A DNA stretch of 64,000 nt from an uncultured Verrucomicrobiota bacterium (lineage in GTDB: Bacteria; Verrucomicrobiota; Kiritimatiellia; CAIQIC01; Lenti-01): positions 1-64,000 of the forward strand of contig CALMNW010000064.1 of NCBI GenBank assembly GCA_937872095.1. The letters run 5' to 3'. The notes under the pieces are model-generated. The model was not told where the DNA came from, searched no databases, and saw only the letters and a program-made list of their open reading frames with translations. The position numbers were made by a program, and so were the translations under genes. This document shows, piece by piece, positions 30,145 through 39,169 of the stretch (positions are counted from its first letter, which is position 1; the number at the start of each line of letters is the position of its first letter).

Positions 30145-31677
30145 TTATCGCTTTTCCGCCGAATCGGCGGGCGCCGCCTTGGCCTCGGTCAGTTGACGCT
30201 CAAGCTCTTCGGCGCGCGCCGCGGCATTCGAGAGCTCCTTCTCCAACCGCTTTTCGAGCTCGCGGATTTTTTCCTCGCCCTGCGTCTTTTCCGCCGCCAG
30301 CTGTTTTTCGATCTTCGCAAGCTGCTTCGCCGACGTGCCGGACGTTTCCGAAAGCCGTTTCAGCTCGTCTTCCGTTTTCGCCAACGCCTGATCTTTCGCC
30401 GCCAGCTTTTTCTCCAGACCCTTCGCGCGCTTGGCGGCCCGTGCCTGCTCCTTCTCCAGCGCATTAGCCCGTTTTTCGGCGTCGGCGATTCGTTGTGCCG
30501 CTTTCTCGGTCTCCGCGTCATGCCGCTGCGCCTGCTGGCCGGCTTCGGTCAACGCCTTCTCTTTGGCCGCGAGATCCTCCCGAAGAGCGTCCATCTCTTT
30601 CGAAGCGCCCCCCGACGATGCGGCCAAAGCCCGGGCGTCGTCCGCCTGCGCCTTTGCCTCCTCCAAGCGCTTTTCGACATCCGCGAGCCGCTCCGTCGCC
30701 TTGGCGACTTCCGCTTCCAGCCGCTGCGCCCGCTGGTCGGCCTCGGCCAGCGCCTTTTCCTTCTCCGCCAGGCTGGACTGCAACTCCGCCACCGTCTTTT
30801 GGCTGTTCTCCGCCGCGGCCGAAGCGGCCTGGGCCTGATCCGCCTTTGCGCGGGCCAGAGCCTCCGCCCGCTGCGTTTCCGCCGCCAGCCGTTTTTCCAA
30901 ATCCTGCCGTTGCGCCGCCGCCTGCGCGTCGGTTTCCGCCCGGCGGCGTTCCGATTCTTTCGCCGCTTCCGCCGCTTGCGCCTGCTCCCGCGCCGACCGC
31001 TTTTCGATTTCCGCGATCTTCGCGGCCGCCTGCGCGACTTCTTTTTCCATCTCCCGCACCCGGTTTTCCGCCGCCAGGCGCGAAGCTTCCGTCTCCACGT
31101 TTTCGCGGATCCGGTTTTGGAGCATCAATTCCCGGGCCTGCACCAGCACCTCGTTTTGCTCCCGCACCTCGAGCAGCGAGCGGGCCAGGCGGGCGATCTC
31201 GTCCTGGGTCCGCTTGATTTGCTCTTTCAGGCCGGGAATCGTCGCCGCTTCTTCCCGCAGGGCGTCGCGTTCTTGCCGCAAGCGGAGTTGTTCGGACCGC
31301 GCCGACTCCAGCTGGCGATCCCGCTCGGCCACGGCCGCCGTTTGTTCCGCCAATCGCCGTTCGGTTTCCCGAACCTGGGCCACGGCCTGCTCGTTTTCCG
31401 CCAGTTGCCGGCGGAGGTCCTGCGCCTCGTCGCGCGCGGCGACCATCAGCTTCCACGCGCTCGACAAATCGTCCATCGCCCGTTTCCGCAGGGCCGTTTC
31501 TTTCGCCAGCGCTTGTTCGAAATCCGGTGCCGCGACGCGGGCGGCGGGCGGATCGAGGACGGCCGGAGCGGTAGGTTCGTCGGCTCCGCCCGCTCCCGCT
31601 CCCCCCAGCAGCAGCAGGGCCGCCGCCGCGGGAACGGAAATCCGGAAAAACCGTCGGAGGGGGTTGGATCTCTTCAT
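30145..31677 (-). CDS. Long coiled-coil protein with signal peptide
   Basis: Heptad-rich, same compositional style as 26454-28586 but lacks TPRs. Confidence 0.75.
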   Translation of the reverse strand: MKRSNPLRRFFRISVPAAAALLLLGGAGAGGADEPTAPAVLDPPAARVAAPDFEQALAKETALRKRAMDDLSSAWKLMVAARDEAQDLRRQLAENEQAVAQVRETERRLAEQTAAVAERDRQLESARSEQLRLRQERDALREEAATIPGLKEQIKRTQDEIARLARSLLEVREQNEVLVQARELMLQNRIRENVETEASRLAAENRVREMEKEVAQAAAKIAEIEKRSAREQAQAAEAAKESERRRAETDAQAAAQRQDLEKRLAAETQRAEALARAKADQAQAASAAAENSQKTVAELQSSLAEKEKALAEADQRAQRLEAEVAKATERLADVEKRLEEAKAQADDARALAASSGGASKEMDALREDLAAKEKALTEAGQQAQRHDAETEKAAQRIADAEKRANALEKEQARAAKRAKGLEKKLAAKDQALAKTEDELKRLSETSGTSAKQLAKIEKQLAAEKTQGEEKIRELEKRLEKELSNAAARAEELERQLTEAKAAPADSAEKR

Positions 31678-31821
31678 GCTGTCTCTCCTCGGGGATCGAT
31701 TCAGGGGTCAATTTCTCTGCGCCGTCGCTTTTTATACGCCATTTGCGGCCGCGCGGTCAATCGGCGCGTGCGGCAGGCCCGGCGATTCGTCGGCCGCAAG
31801 CGCCGCCGGACGCGGCGGACT

Positions 31822-33573
31822 TCAGGGCGCGGACCAGCCGCCGACGTCTTCGATTTCCGCCTGGCAGCTTTTCAGGGCTTCGACCACGGCGGGGTCGAAT
31901 TGGGTGCCGGAAAACCGGACGATTTCCGCCAAGGCTTCCTGCGCGCTGCGCCCTTTGGAATACGGCCGCTCGGACCGAATGGCGTCGTAGGTGTCGATGA
32001 CCGCGAAAATCCGGGCGCCGAGGCAAATCTCTTCGCCCTTGAGGCCGCGGGGATAGCCCGTGCCGTCGAAGCGCTCCTGGTGCGCCAGCACGATTTCCGA
32101 GGCGGGCTCGAGCCCCGGCCCCGCCTTGATGATGTTGTAGCCCAGATGCGGATGCGTCTTCATGATCTCGCGTTCGTCGTCCGTCAGCGGGCCGGTCTTG
32201 AGCAAGATGGAATCGGGGATGCCGACCTTGCCGATGTCGTGGAGCAGCGCGCCGGTGGCGATGTGCTCGATTTCCTCCAAGGAGGCGCCCATCCGGCGGG
32301 CAAGAACCACGGCCATGCGGGAAACGCGTTTGCTGTGCGCGCCGGTCTTCTTTTCCCGCGTGTCGAGCATGTCGGCCATGGCCTCGAGGGTGAACTGGTA
32401 GGAATCGGTGACCTGGTCGAGCGCGCGGGACAGCGCCGTGTTTTTTTCGCGAACCATGTCTTCCAGATGGCTCTGGTAGCGCTTGTTCTCCAACACGAGG
32501 CGGCGGTACTTGGTGGCGCGCTCCAGCACGGCGGCAAGCTGCGCGGGCGCCACCGGTTTCTGCACGAAATCGTAAGCGCCTTGCTGGAGCGAGGCCACCG
32601 CGTTCTCCAAGGTGGCCTGGCCGGTGATGACGATCCCGATGGTGGATTCGTCGACGCCCCGCAGCTTCTTGAGCAGGTCCAGCCCGTCCTCGTTGCCGAG
32701 GTGCAGGTCGACGAGCGCCACGTCGATCATCCCCCGCTCCCGTTCGGCGATGGCCAGCGCGTCCGCCGTCGTCTGCGCGTCCAGCACGGCGAACCCCGCG
32801 CGGGTCAGCATCCGCCGGAACAGAACGCACAGGGACGGTTCGTCGTCCACGACCAGCACGACGCGCCGGGGATTCGCCATTCCGGCGGGCGCGGGCGAAG
32901 CACCTTGCCCGGCGGGCGGATCGTCCCGGTCCGGACCTTCGCCGGCAAAACACAGCTTGTTGCGCCCCGTCTGCTTGGCCCGGTACAGCGCCCGGTCGGC
33001 CTGGATCAGGAAGGTTTCCGCGCTGTGGCCCGGGCCGGCGATCATGGTGCTGGCACCGATGGAGATGGTGGCCCGCAGTTCGTAGGTGTCCCGGCACAGC
33101 ACCGCGTCGCGGAACATCGCCAGCATCCGCTCGGCGATGCGGCGCGTTTCGGTTTCGTCGGCCAAGGGCAGGATCACCACCAGTTCGTCGCCGCCGTAAT
33201 AGCGGCAAACGACGTCGGACTCCCGCACGCTGGCCTTCGCCAGCGCCGCGCATTCCTTCAGCACCCGGTCGCCCACCACGTGGCCGTAGGAATCGTTCAC
33301 CGCCTTGAAATGGTCGATGTCGATGACCAGCAAGCCGACGGGAAACGGCTGGTCTTTCCCCTGCTTCCAGATCCAGCGCAAATGTTCATCGAAGGCGCGG
33401 CGGTTCAGCAGCCCCGTCAGCGGATCCCGGATCGCCAGCTGGAGCAGATCTTCGTCCGCCAGCAGGTCGCGCCAGGGCGGTTTGACCAATTTGTTCTTCC
33501 GCCGTTTGAGTTTATCGTTCGCCATGCGAAGCTCGCGCTTTCCTGGAACGAAAATTGCGCCAACTCGTCGCAA
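31822..33573 (-). CDS. GGDEF - REC - HD-GYP signalling protein
   Basis: RYYGGDELVVILP; REC VVLVVDDEPSL...VALVDLHLGNEDG; HDIGKVGIPDSILLKTGPL...ERFDGTGYP. Alternative start 33525. Confidence 0.9.
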   Translation of the reverse strand: MRRVGAIFVPGKRELRMANDKLKRRKNKLVKPPWRDLLADEDLLQLAIRDPLTGLLNRRAFDEHLRWIWKQGKDQPFPVGLLVIDIDHFKAVNDSYGHVVGDRVLKECAALAKASVRESDVVCRYYGGDELVVILPLADETETRRIAERMLAMFRDAVLCRDTYELRATISIGASTMIAGPGHSAETFLIQADRALYRAKQTGRNKLCFAGEGPDRDDPPAGQGASPAPAGMANPRRVVLVVDDEPSLCVLFRRMLTRAGFAVLDAQTTADALAIAERERGMIDVALVDLHLGNEDGLDLLKKLRGVDESTIGIVITGQATLENAVASLQQGAYDFVQKPVAPAQLAAVLERATKYRRLVLENKRYQSHLEDMVREKNTALSRALDQVTDSYQFTLEAMADMLDTREKKTGAHSKRVSRMAVVLARRMGASLEEIEHIATGALLHDIGKVGIPDSILLKTGPLTDDEREIMKTHPHLGYNIIKAGPGLEPASEIVLAHQERFDGTGYPRGLKGEEICLGARIFAVIDTYDAIRSERPYSKGRSAQEALAEIVRFSGTQFDPAVVEALKSCQAEIEDVGGWSAP

Positions 33574-33630
33574 AGCGCAAGTCCGATCCGACGACCCCTT
33601 TCGATTTTCGGCGAAACCGGACGGCGCCGC

Positions 33631-33660
33631 TTTACACGCCCCCCCCTTCTCTCCTATAGT
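33631..33660 (+). promoter_or_regulatory. Candidate promoter TTTACA-N18-TATAGT
   Basis: Upstream of ATG 33678. Confidence 0.45.
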
Positions 33661-33677
33661 CGGACCACTTGCAGGAC

Positions 33678-35981
33678 ATGAAATCTCTTTCCGACCAGCT
33701 GGACCTTCCGCCGTTCGCCGCGTTTTTCCTCCGCTGGAGCCGCCGGCTGGCGGCGGGCGTCGCCGTTCTGCTGGCCGCGCTGCTGGTGGTGGAACTGGCC
33801 GCCGCCCATTTCCTGCCGCGGCATCCCGCCCGTTTTCTGCGCGACGGCACGTCCAAAGGCCAGCCGGCCTGGATCGACAATCCGTTCTTCACCTATCGCT
33901 TCGCCATGGCGCGGGCGGCCCAACCGCCGCCGCCCGCCGTGGTGCCGAAAACGCCGGAGCCGGGCACGTTGCGCGTCTGCCTGCTGGGCGATTCTTCCGC
34001 GATGGGCTATCCCGATCCCTCCTTCGGAATCGGCCGCCAGCTGGAGCTCATGCTCCAGCACCGCTATCCCGACCATCCCGTCGAAGTGGTCCAGATGGCG
34101 CTCGCCGGCGGCAACAGCCACGTGCTGCGCGAGGTGGCCCGCGACCTGAAGCGGCTGCGACCGCAAGCCGTCGTCGTGATGACCGGCAACGAAGAAGTGG
34201 CCGGCCCCTACGGGCCCGCCTCCAGCCTCGGCCGCTTCCACCACAGCTCCCGCATCGCCCGCCTGCTCGTGCTGTTTTCGCGGACGCATTTGTCCCAGCT
34301 GTGCGCCGCCGCCCTCGAGCGCTTCTCCCCCGCGCGCGCCGATCTCCAGGCCTGGCGCAGCCTGGAGCCCATCACGCTCCAGGGCCGCATGTCTCCCGAC
34401 GATCCGCGCCTCCGCAGCGCCTACCGGTCGTTCCGCAAGAACCTCGCCGCGATCCTGCGGCAAGCCGCCGCGGCTTCGCCGGTGGTCGTCGTCTGCACCG
34501 TCCCCGTGAACCTGCGCGACTGCCCGCCGTTTTCCACCAGCTATCTGGAAGACGAAACCGGCGCCCAGGAAGTCCGCGAAAAAATGCGGGCGGCCGTCGC
34601 GGCCGAAACCGCCACCAACCGGACCGAGGCCTCGCGGCTCTACGCCGACGTCATCCGCCTCAATCCCAACCACGCCGAAGCGCTGTTCCGCGCCGCCCGG
34701 CTGGCCCTCGCGGCCAACCGCACCGCCGAAGCCGCCGCGCTCTTCTCCCGCGCGCGCGACGCCGACGCCCTCCGCCTGCGCGCCGATGCGCGCATCAATT
34801 CCCTGATCCGCGAATGCGCGGCGGAATCCGCGTCTTCGCTGCTCGACGCCGAAGCCCTTTTCGCCATCCGCTCGCCCCAGGGCATTCCCGGGCACGAACT
34901 GTTTCTCGACCACGTCCACTATACGTTCGCCGCCACCTACCTCCTGGCGTCGTCCATGCTCGACCGCCTGGAATTTCTCCGCGCCTTCGATCCGGAACCG
35001 ACCGGCGCCCTGCCCTCCGCCGAAACCCTCGCCGGCGAAACGCTGTTCGTCCCCTGGGGCCACGCCGCCCAGCTCGACGCCGTCATCGACCGCCAGTTCC
35101 GCCCCCCGTTCCGCCGCCAGATCGACAACGCCGAGACCCTGGCGCGCCTGACCGAGGAAAAACGCGCGGTGGACGCCCGCGTCGCCGCGATTTCGCAGGT
35201 CAACACCCGCGCCATCTTCGCGCGGCGGCAAGCCAGCCGGCCCGACGACGCCTGGCTGGCCGTCCAGACCGCCCACCAGCTGCTGGACGCCAACGCCCCG
35301 GCCCTCGCCGAAACCGCCGCGGCCGCCGCCCTCGACCGCTGGCCGCACCGCTTCGAAATCCGCGCCCTGCTGGCGCTCATCCGTTCGGTCGAAGGCCAGA
35401 ATCCCGAAGCCGGCATCGCCTTGCTGCGCGGCAAAGACGAGGACACCGGCTACTACGACGTCTCCCTGTCCATCCGCGTCGGCACCGAACTGCTGAAGAA
35501 AAAACAGGCGGCCGCGGCCCGGACGTGGCTCGAGTACGCCTTGCGCCGCGATCCCTGGAATTCCGAGGCGGCCATCGCGCTCGCGGACGCCTTCCACCAG
35601 CTCGAAGGCGGAACCGCGGCGGTCGGCATCCTCCAAAGCGCGATCGAGCGCAACCCCGACAATCCCCTCCTGTGGGAACACATCGCCTCCCACTATTGCC
35701 TGCTGGGCAACTGGGATTACGCCACCAAGTGCTTCCGCAAATCCGAAGAAATCGCCCCTTACCGCTACGAGCGCCTGCTGATCTGGGCCCAGGCCATGGT
35801 CCGCCTCCGGCAATACGCCCGCGCGCGGAATCCCATCCAAGGCTATCTCGCCGCCATGCCGGGCGATCCCGAAGGACTGGCGATTCTGGAAACCATCCAG
35901 CAGCATCTTCCCGCCCAGCCGGACGCGCCGGCCGAGCCCGACAAGAAGGAAGACGCTTCGCGCAGGTTCCCGTGGGAATAG
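33678..35981 (+). CDS. SGNH/GDSL-hydrolase-like protein with C-terminal TPRs
   Basis: N-terminal TM; LLGDSSAMG, VVVMTGNEE, FLDHVHYT; then TPRs. Confidence 0.7.
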   Translation: MKSLSDQLDLPPFAAFFLRWSRRLAAGVAVLLAALLVVELAAAHFLPRHPARFLRDGTSKGQPAWIDNPFFTYRFAMARAAQPPPPAVVPKTPEPGTLRVCLLGDSSAMGYPDPSFGIGRQLELMLQHRYPDHPVEVVQMALAGGNSHVLREVARDLKRLRPQAVVVMTGNEEVAGPYGPASSLGRFHHSSRIARLLVLFSRTHLSQLCAAALERFSPARADLQAWRSLEPITLQGRMSPDDPRLRSAYRSFRKNLAAILRQAAAASPVVVVCTVPVNLRDCPPFSTSYLEDETGAQEVREKMRAAVAAETATNRTEASRLYADVIRLNPNHAEALFRAARLALAANRTAEAAALFSRARDADALRLRADARINSLIRECAAESASSLLDAEALFAIRSPQGIPGHELFLDHVHYTFAATYLLASSMLDRLEFLRAFDPEPTGALPSAETLAGETLFVPWGHAAQLDAVIDRQFRPPFRRQIDNAETLARLTEEKRAVDARVAAISQVNTRAIFARRQASRPDDAWLAVQTAHQLLDANAPALAETAAAAALDRWPHRFEIRALLALIRSVEGQNPEAGIALLRGKDEDTGYYDVSLSIRVGTELLKKKQAAAARTWLEYALRRDPWNSEAAIALADAFHQLEGGTAAVGILQSAIERNPDNPLLWEHIASHYCLLGNWDYATKCFRKSEEIAPYRYERLLIWAQAMVRLRQYARARNPIQGYLAAMPGDPEGLAILETIQQHLPAQPDAPAEPDKKEDASRRFPWE

Positions 35982-36003
35982 CGCGCGGCCGCAGTGCCGG
36001 CGC

Positions 36004-36714
36004 TCAGGAATTCCCGCCGGCCGCGCGGCGGAAGCCCGTTTCCTTCGCCCGCCACATCACGTAGGCGGTCATCGCGTACGGCAGCAGGAACAGCATCCGC
36101 GCTTCCTCCGGCAATCCCGCGAGCTGCGCCAGCACCGTCGACCACCCCGCATCGAACAGTCCCGCGCGGTGGAACAGCCAGCCCAGGGCGCCCACCGTGC
36201 AGGCGCTCAGCCACAGCACCATCCCCAACCCCGCGGCGGCTTCTTTCCGCAGCGGCGCGTCGCCCAGCCCCCGCGCCGTTTCGCCCGCCAGCCGGGTCAA
36301 TCCCGCCAGCAGCGCGATCAGCGCGACGTAGTGCGCGGCCGCGTTGGCCGCGAAATAGATCCGCGCCGGCGCCAGCGGCCACCACGCCAGAAACGGACTC
36401 AGTCCGGCCGCCAGCAGCGCCAGCAGCGCAACGCGGCCGAGTTTCGTCCGCCAGGCCGGCGTCAGCGCCCCGCCCGCGCGCAGCAGCCAGAGCCCGCCCG
36501 CCAGCGGCACGAAACCGAGCGGCAGCAATCCCGGCGTCCAGCGCGTCAGCCACGTGTCGCCCAGCGCGGCCGCGTGCGCGGCCGCCAGCAGCGGCAGGCT
36601 CCAGAACAGGCACGAAAATCCCCGCGCGATCCGCAGCGCCTGCCCCGGCGAAAGTTTTGCCGCGGCTTCGGCGGCCGCCGGTTCCGGCGCGGCGCTGGAC
36701 GTTCCGGCCGTCAC
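36004..36714 (-). CDS. Hypothetical polytopic membrane protein
   Basis: About 7 hydrophobic segments; GTG start overlapping the glycosyltransferase stop. Confidence 0.6.
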   Translation of the reverse strand: MTAGTSSAAPEPAAAEAAAKLSPGQALRIARGFSCLFWSLPLLAAAHAAALGDTWLTRWTPGLLPLGFVPLAGGLWLLRAGGALTPAWRTKLGRVALLALLAAGLSPFLAWWPLAPARIYFAANAAAHYVALIALLAGLTRLAGETARGLGDAPLRKEAAAGLGMVLWLSACTVGALGWLFHRAGLFDAGWSTVLAQLAGLPEEARMLFLLPYAMTAYVMWRAKETGFRRAAGGNS

Positions 36715-37820
36715 GTCCGGCGCCCTTCCAGCGCCGCCGCGATTTCCGCGCGCAGGCCTTCGAGAAAACGCGCTTCGCCGAACGTTTCCGCATGCGCGCG
36801 GATCGCCGCGGGATCCCAGTCCGTTTTCTCCGCGAGCGCGGTCGCCGCGAGCAGCGCGTCCGGCGTCTGCTCCTGGAAAAATACGCCCGTGCGTCCCGCC
36901 AGCACGGTTTCGAGCAGGCCGCCCTTGCCGAACGCCAGCACCGGCTTGCCGCACGCCTGCGCTTCCAGCGGCACGATTCCGAAATCCTCTTCCCCGGGAA
37001 ACACCAGGAACCGGCAGCGCCGGTACAGGTCGCGAACGCCTTCGTCCGGCACGCGCCCCAGGAATTCCACGTTGGGCGCCGCCAGCTTCTCCAGCGCCGC
37101 CCGCTCCGTGCCCACGCCCGCGATCTTCAGGGGATATCCCGACCGCGCGTACGCCCGCACCGCCAGATCCACCCGCTTGTAGGGCACCAGCGCCGACACC
37201 ACCAGATCGTAGCCGTCGTGCCCCCCGCGGCCATCGGGCGTGAAATACCGCGTCGCGACCGGCGGATACACCACGGACGCTTCGCGGCCGTAGTATTCCG
37301 CGATGCGCGCCTTCACGTGCCGGCTGATCGCCACGAACCGGTCCACCCGGTCGCTCGCCGCGCGGTCCCACTTCCGCAGGCGCGCCAGCGCCAGCTCCAG
37401 CGCCGCGCGCTTGAGCCGGTTCCGTCCGAAGTATTCCTCCTGCAGCGACCACGCGTAGCGCATCGGCGTGAAGCAATAGCACACGTGCTTCGCGCCCGGC
37501 GGCGGCACGATTCCCTTCGCCACGCAATGGCTCGTGCTCAGCACCAGATCCGTGCCGGCCGGCAGCCGGAACGCTTCCATCGCGCGCGGGAACAGCGGCA
37601 GGAACCACCGGTAGCGTTCGCGGAAGCCCGGCAGGCGCTGCAGGCCCGACACGTGCACCTTCCGGTTCCGGATCGCGTCCGACACCAGCTCCGGCCGGAA
37701 CAGCAGCGTGTAGAGTTCCGCCTGCGGATATTCCTTGCAGATCAGATCGAGGCACCGCTCGCCGCCGCGCATGCCGTTGAGCCAGTCGTGCGCCAGCGCC
37801 ACCTGGAGCGCGCGGCTCAT
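36711..37820 (-). CDS. Family 4-type glycosyltransferase
   Basis: ALAHDWLNGMRGGERCL; GEEDFGIVPLEAQACGKPVLAFGKGGLLETV. Confidence 0.9.
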   Translation of the reverse strand: MSRALQVALAHDWLNGMRGGERCLDLICKEYPQAELYTLLFRPELVSDAIRNRKVHVSGLQRLPGFRERYRWFLPLFPRAMEAFRLPAGTDLVLSTSHCVAKGIVPPPGAKHVCYCFTPMRYAWSLQEEYFGRNRLKRAALELALARLRKWDRAASDRVDRFVAISRHVKARIAEYYGREASVVYPPVATRYFTPDGRGGHDGYDLVVSALVPYKRVDLAVRAYARSGYPLKIAGVGTERAALEKLAAPNVEFLGRVPDEGVRDLYRRCRFLVFPGEEDFGIVPLEAQACGKPVLAFGKGGLLETVLAGRTGVFFQEQTPDALLAATALAEKTDWDPAAIRAHAETFGEARFLEGLRAEIAAALEGRRT

Positions 37821-38977
37821 GCCGATGCCTCCCCGTAGAGCCGCAGCATCGTCTCCGCCGCCGCGCGCCACGAAAACCGTTTGGCCTGTTCCAGGCCCGC
37901 TGCGCGCAGGCGCGCCGCTTCCGCCGGATCCGTCAACACGTCCTGCAGCGCCGCCGCCGCGCCGGCGACGTCGTCCGGCGCCACGATCCGCGCCGCCGCG
38001 CCCGCCACTTCCGGCAGGCTCGCCGCGTTCGAGCACACCACCGGCGTGCCGCACGCCATGGCTTCCAGCACCGGCAGGCCGAAGCCTTCGTAGCGCGACA
38101 GCAGCGCCAGCGCGTCCGCGTCCTGGTAGACCCGCACCAATTGCGCGTCGTCCAGATAGCCCGCCCATTCCACGCGGTCCGCCACGCCCAGCCGCCGCGC
38201 CGTTTCGCCCGCTTCCGGATACCGCGCGTCCGGCGAGCCCACGATCCGCAGCCGCGCCGCGACGCCCCCTTCGCGCACCAGCCGCGCGAAAACCTCCACC
38301 AGCCCCGGCAGATTCTTGTACGGATCGCTCCGCCCCACGTAGAGCACCGTCTTCGGCCCGCCCCGCGCCGACGGCTTTTCGCCGCCGGGCCCGTAGCGCC
38401 CGTCCACGCCGTCCGGCGCCACCGCGATGCGCGCCTCGGGCACCCCCAGCCAGCTCACGATGTCGCGCTTCGCCGATTCGCTCCCCGTCGCCACCGCGTC
38501 CGCCCGCCGCGCGATCTCGTGCATCAGCCCCCGGTAGACGGGAAAGAACCGCGTCTTCAGCGCTTTCGGCGTGAACTCCGGATGCACCAGCGGGATCAGG
38601 TCGTGGACGTTGCAGATGCACCGGATCGCGTGCGGCTTCCGCCGCGGAAACGCCGGCAACGGCACCATGAAATTCGTCGAGTGGTAGACGGCGACGTCCC
38701 GTTCCCGCAGCAGGCGCGCCGCGGCGAACTGCCCCCGCAGCGAAAACGGGCCGTACGGCAGTTCCGCGAACTCGAAATTCGCTTTTCCCGCCAGCCCCGC
38801 TTCCCGTTCCACGAACGCCCGCCGTTCCCCGTCCCGCACCAGCACCAGATAGCGGAACGCCCCGCCGATTTCCCCCAGTTGCTTCAGCAGTTCCAGCGTG
38901 TAGCGGCCGATTCCGCTCAGCTCGCGGAATACCCACCGGGCATCCACCGCAACCCGCTTTTCCTGAACCGGATTCAT
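37817..38977 (-). CDS. Family 4-type glycosyltransferase
   Basis: VDARWVFRELSGIGRYTLELL; SRYEGFGLPVLEAMACGTPVVCSNAASLPEVAG. Confidence 0.92.
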   Translation of the reverse strand: MNPVQEKRVAVDARWVFRELSGIGRYTLELLKQLGEIGGAFRYLVLVRDGERRAFVEREAGLAGKANFEFAELPYGPFSLRGQFAAARLLRERDVAVYHSTNFMVPLPAFPRRKPHAIRCICNVHDLIPLVHPEFTPKALKTRFFPVYRGLMHEIARRADAVATGSESAKRDIVSWLGVPEARIAVAPDGVDGRYGPGGEKPSARGGPKTVLYVGRSDPYKNLPGLVEVFARLVREGGVAARLRIVGSPDARYPEAGETARRLGVADRVEWAGYLDDAQLVRVYQDADALALLSRYEGFGLPVLEAMACGTPVVCSNAASLPEVAGAAARIVAPDDVAGAAAALQDVLTDPAEAARLRAAGLEQAKRFSWRAAAETMLRLYGEASA

Positions 38978-38996
38978 TTCGCGCAGTGTATCCGGT

Positions 38997-39037
38997 TTTT
39001 CCACGCTGTGGAAAATATTTTTCCACGCCGTGGAAAA
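38997..39037. promoter_or_regulatory. Two TTTTCCACGnnGTGGAAAA palindromes (38997-39015, 39019-39037)
   Basis: Perfect 8-bp arms with 3-nt spacers; 22-bp centre-to-centre; in divergent promoter region. Confidence 0.75.
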
Positions 39038-39169
39038 CCGTCCCGGCCGTCGATCCGGCCGGCGGGGCGGCGCGAACCGCCACCGCCGTCCCGCTTCCGC
39101 GCCGGACGGATCCCGGGCCGCCGGATTTGGATATTGTTTTTGCGCCCGCACCTCCTATCCTTGTTTTCC

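Noticed and set aside
29939-30196. Small ORFs in the 29.7-30.1 kb intergenic region
   Set aside because: No motifs, biased composition, no convincing start context.
30193-33681. ORF 30193-33681(+), 1162 aa
   Set aside because: Antisense to the coiled-coil and GGDEF/HD-GYP genes; no domain and biased composition.
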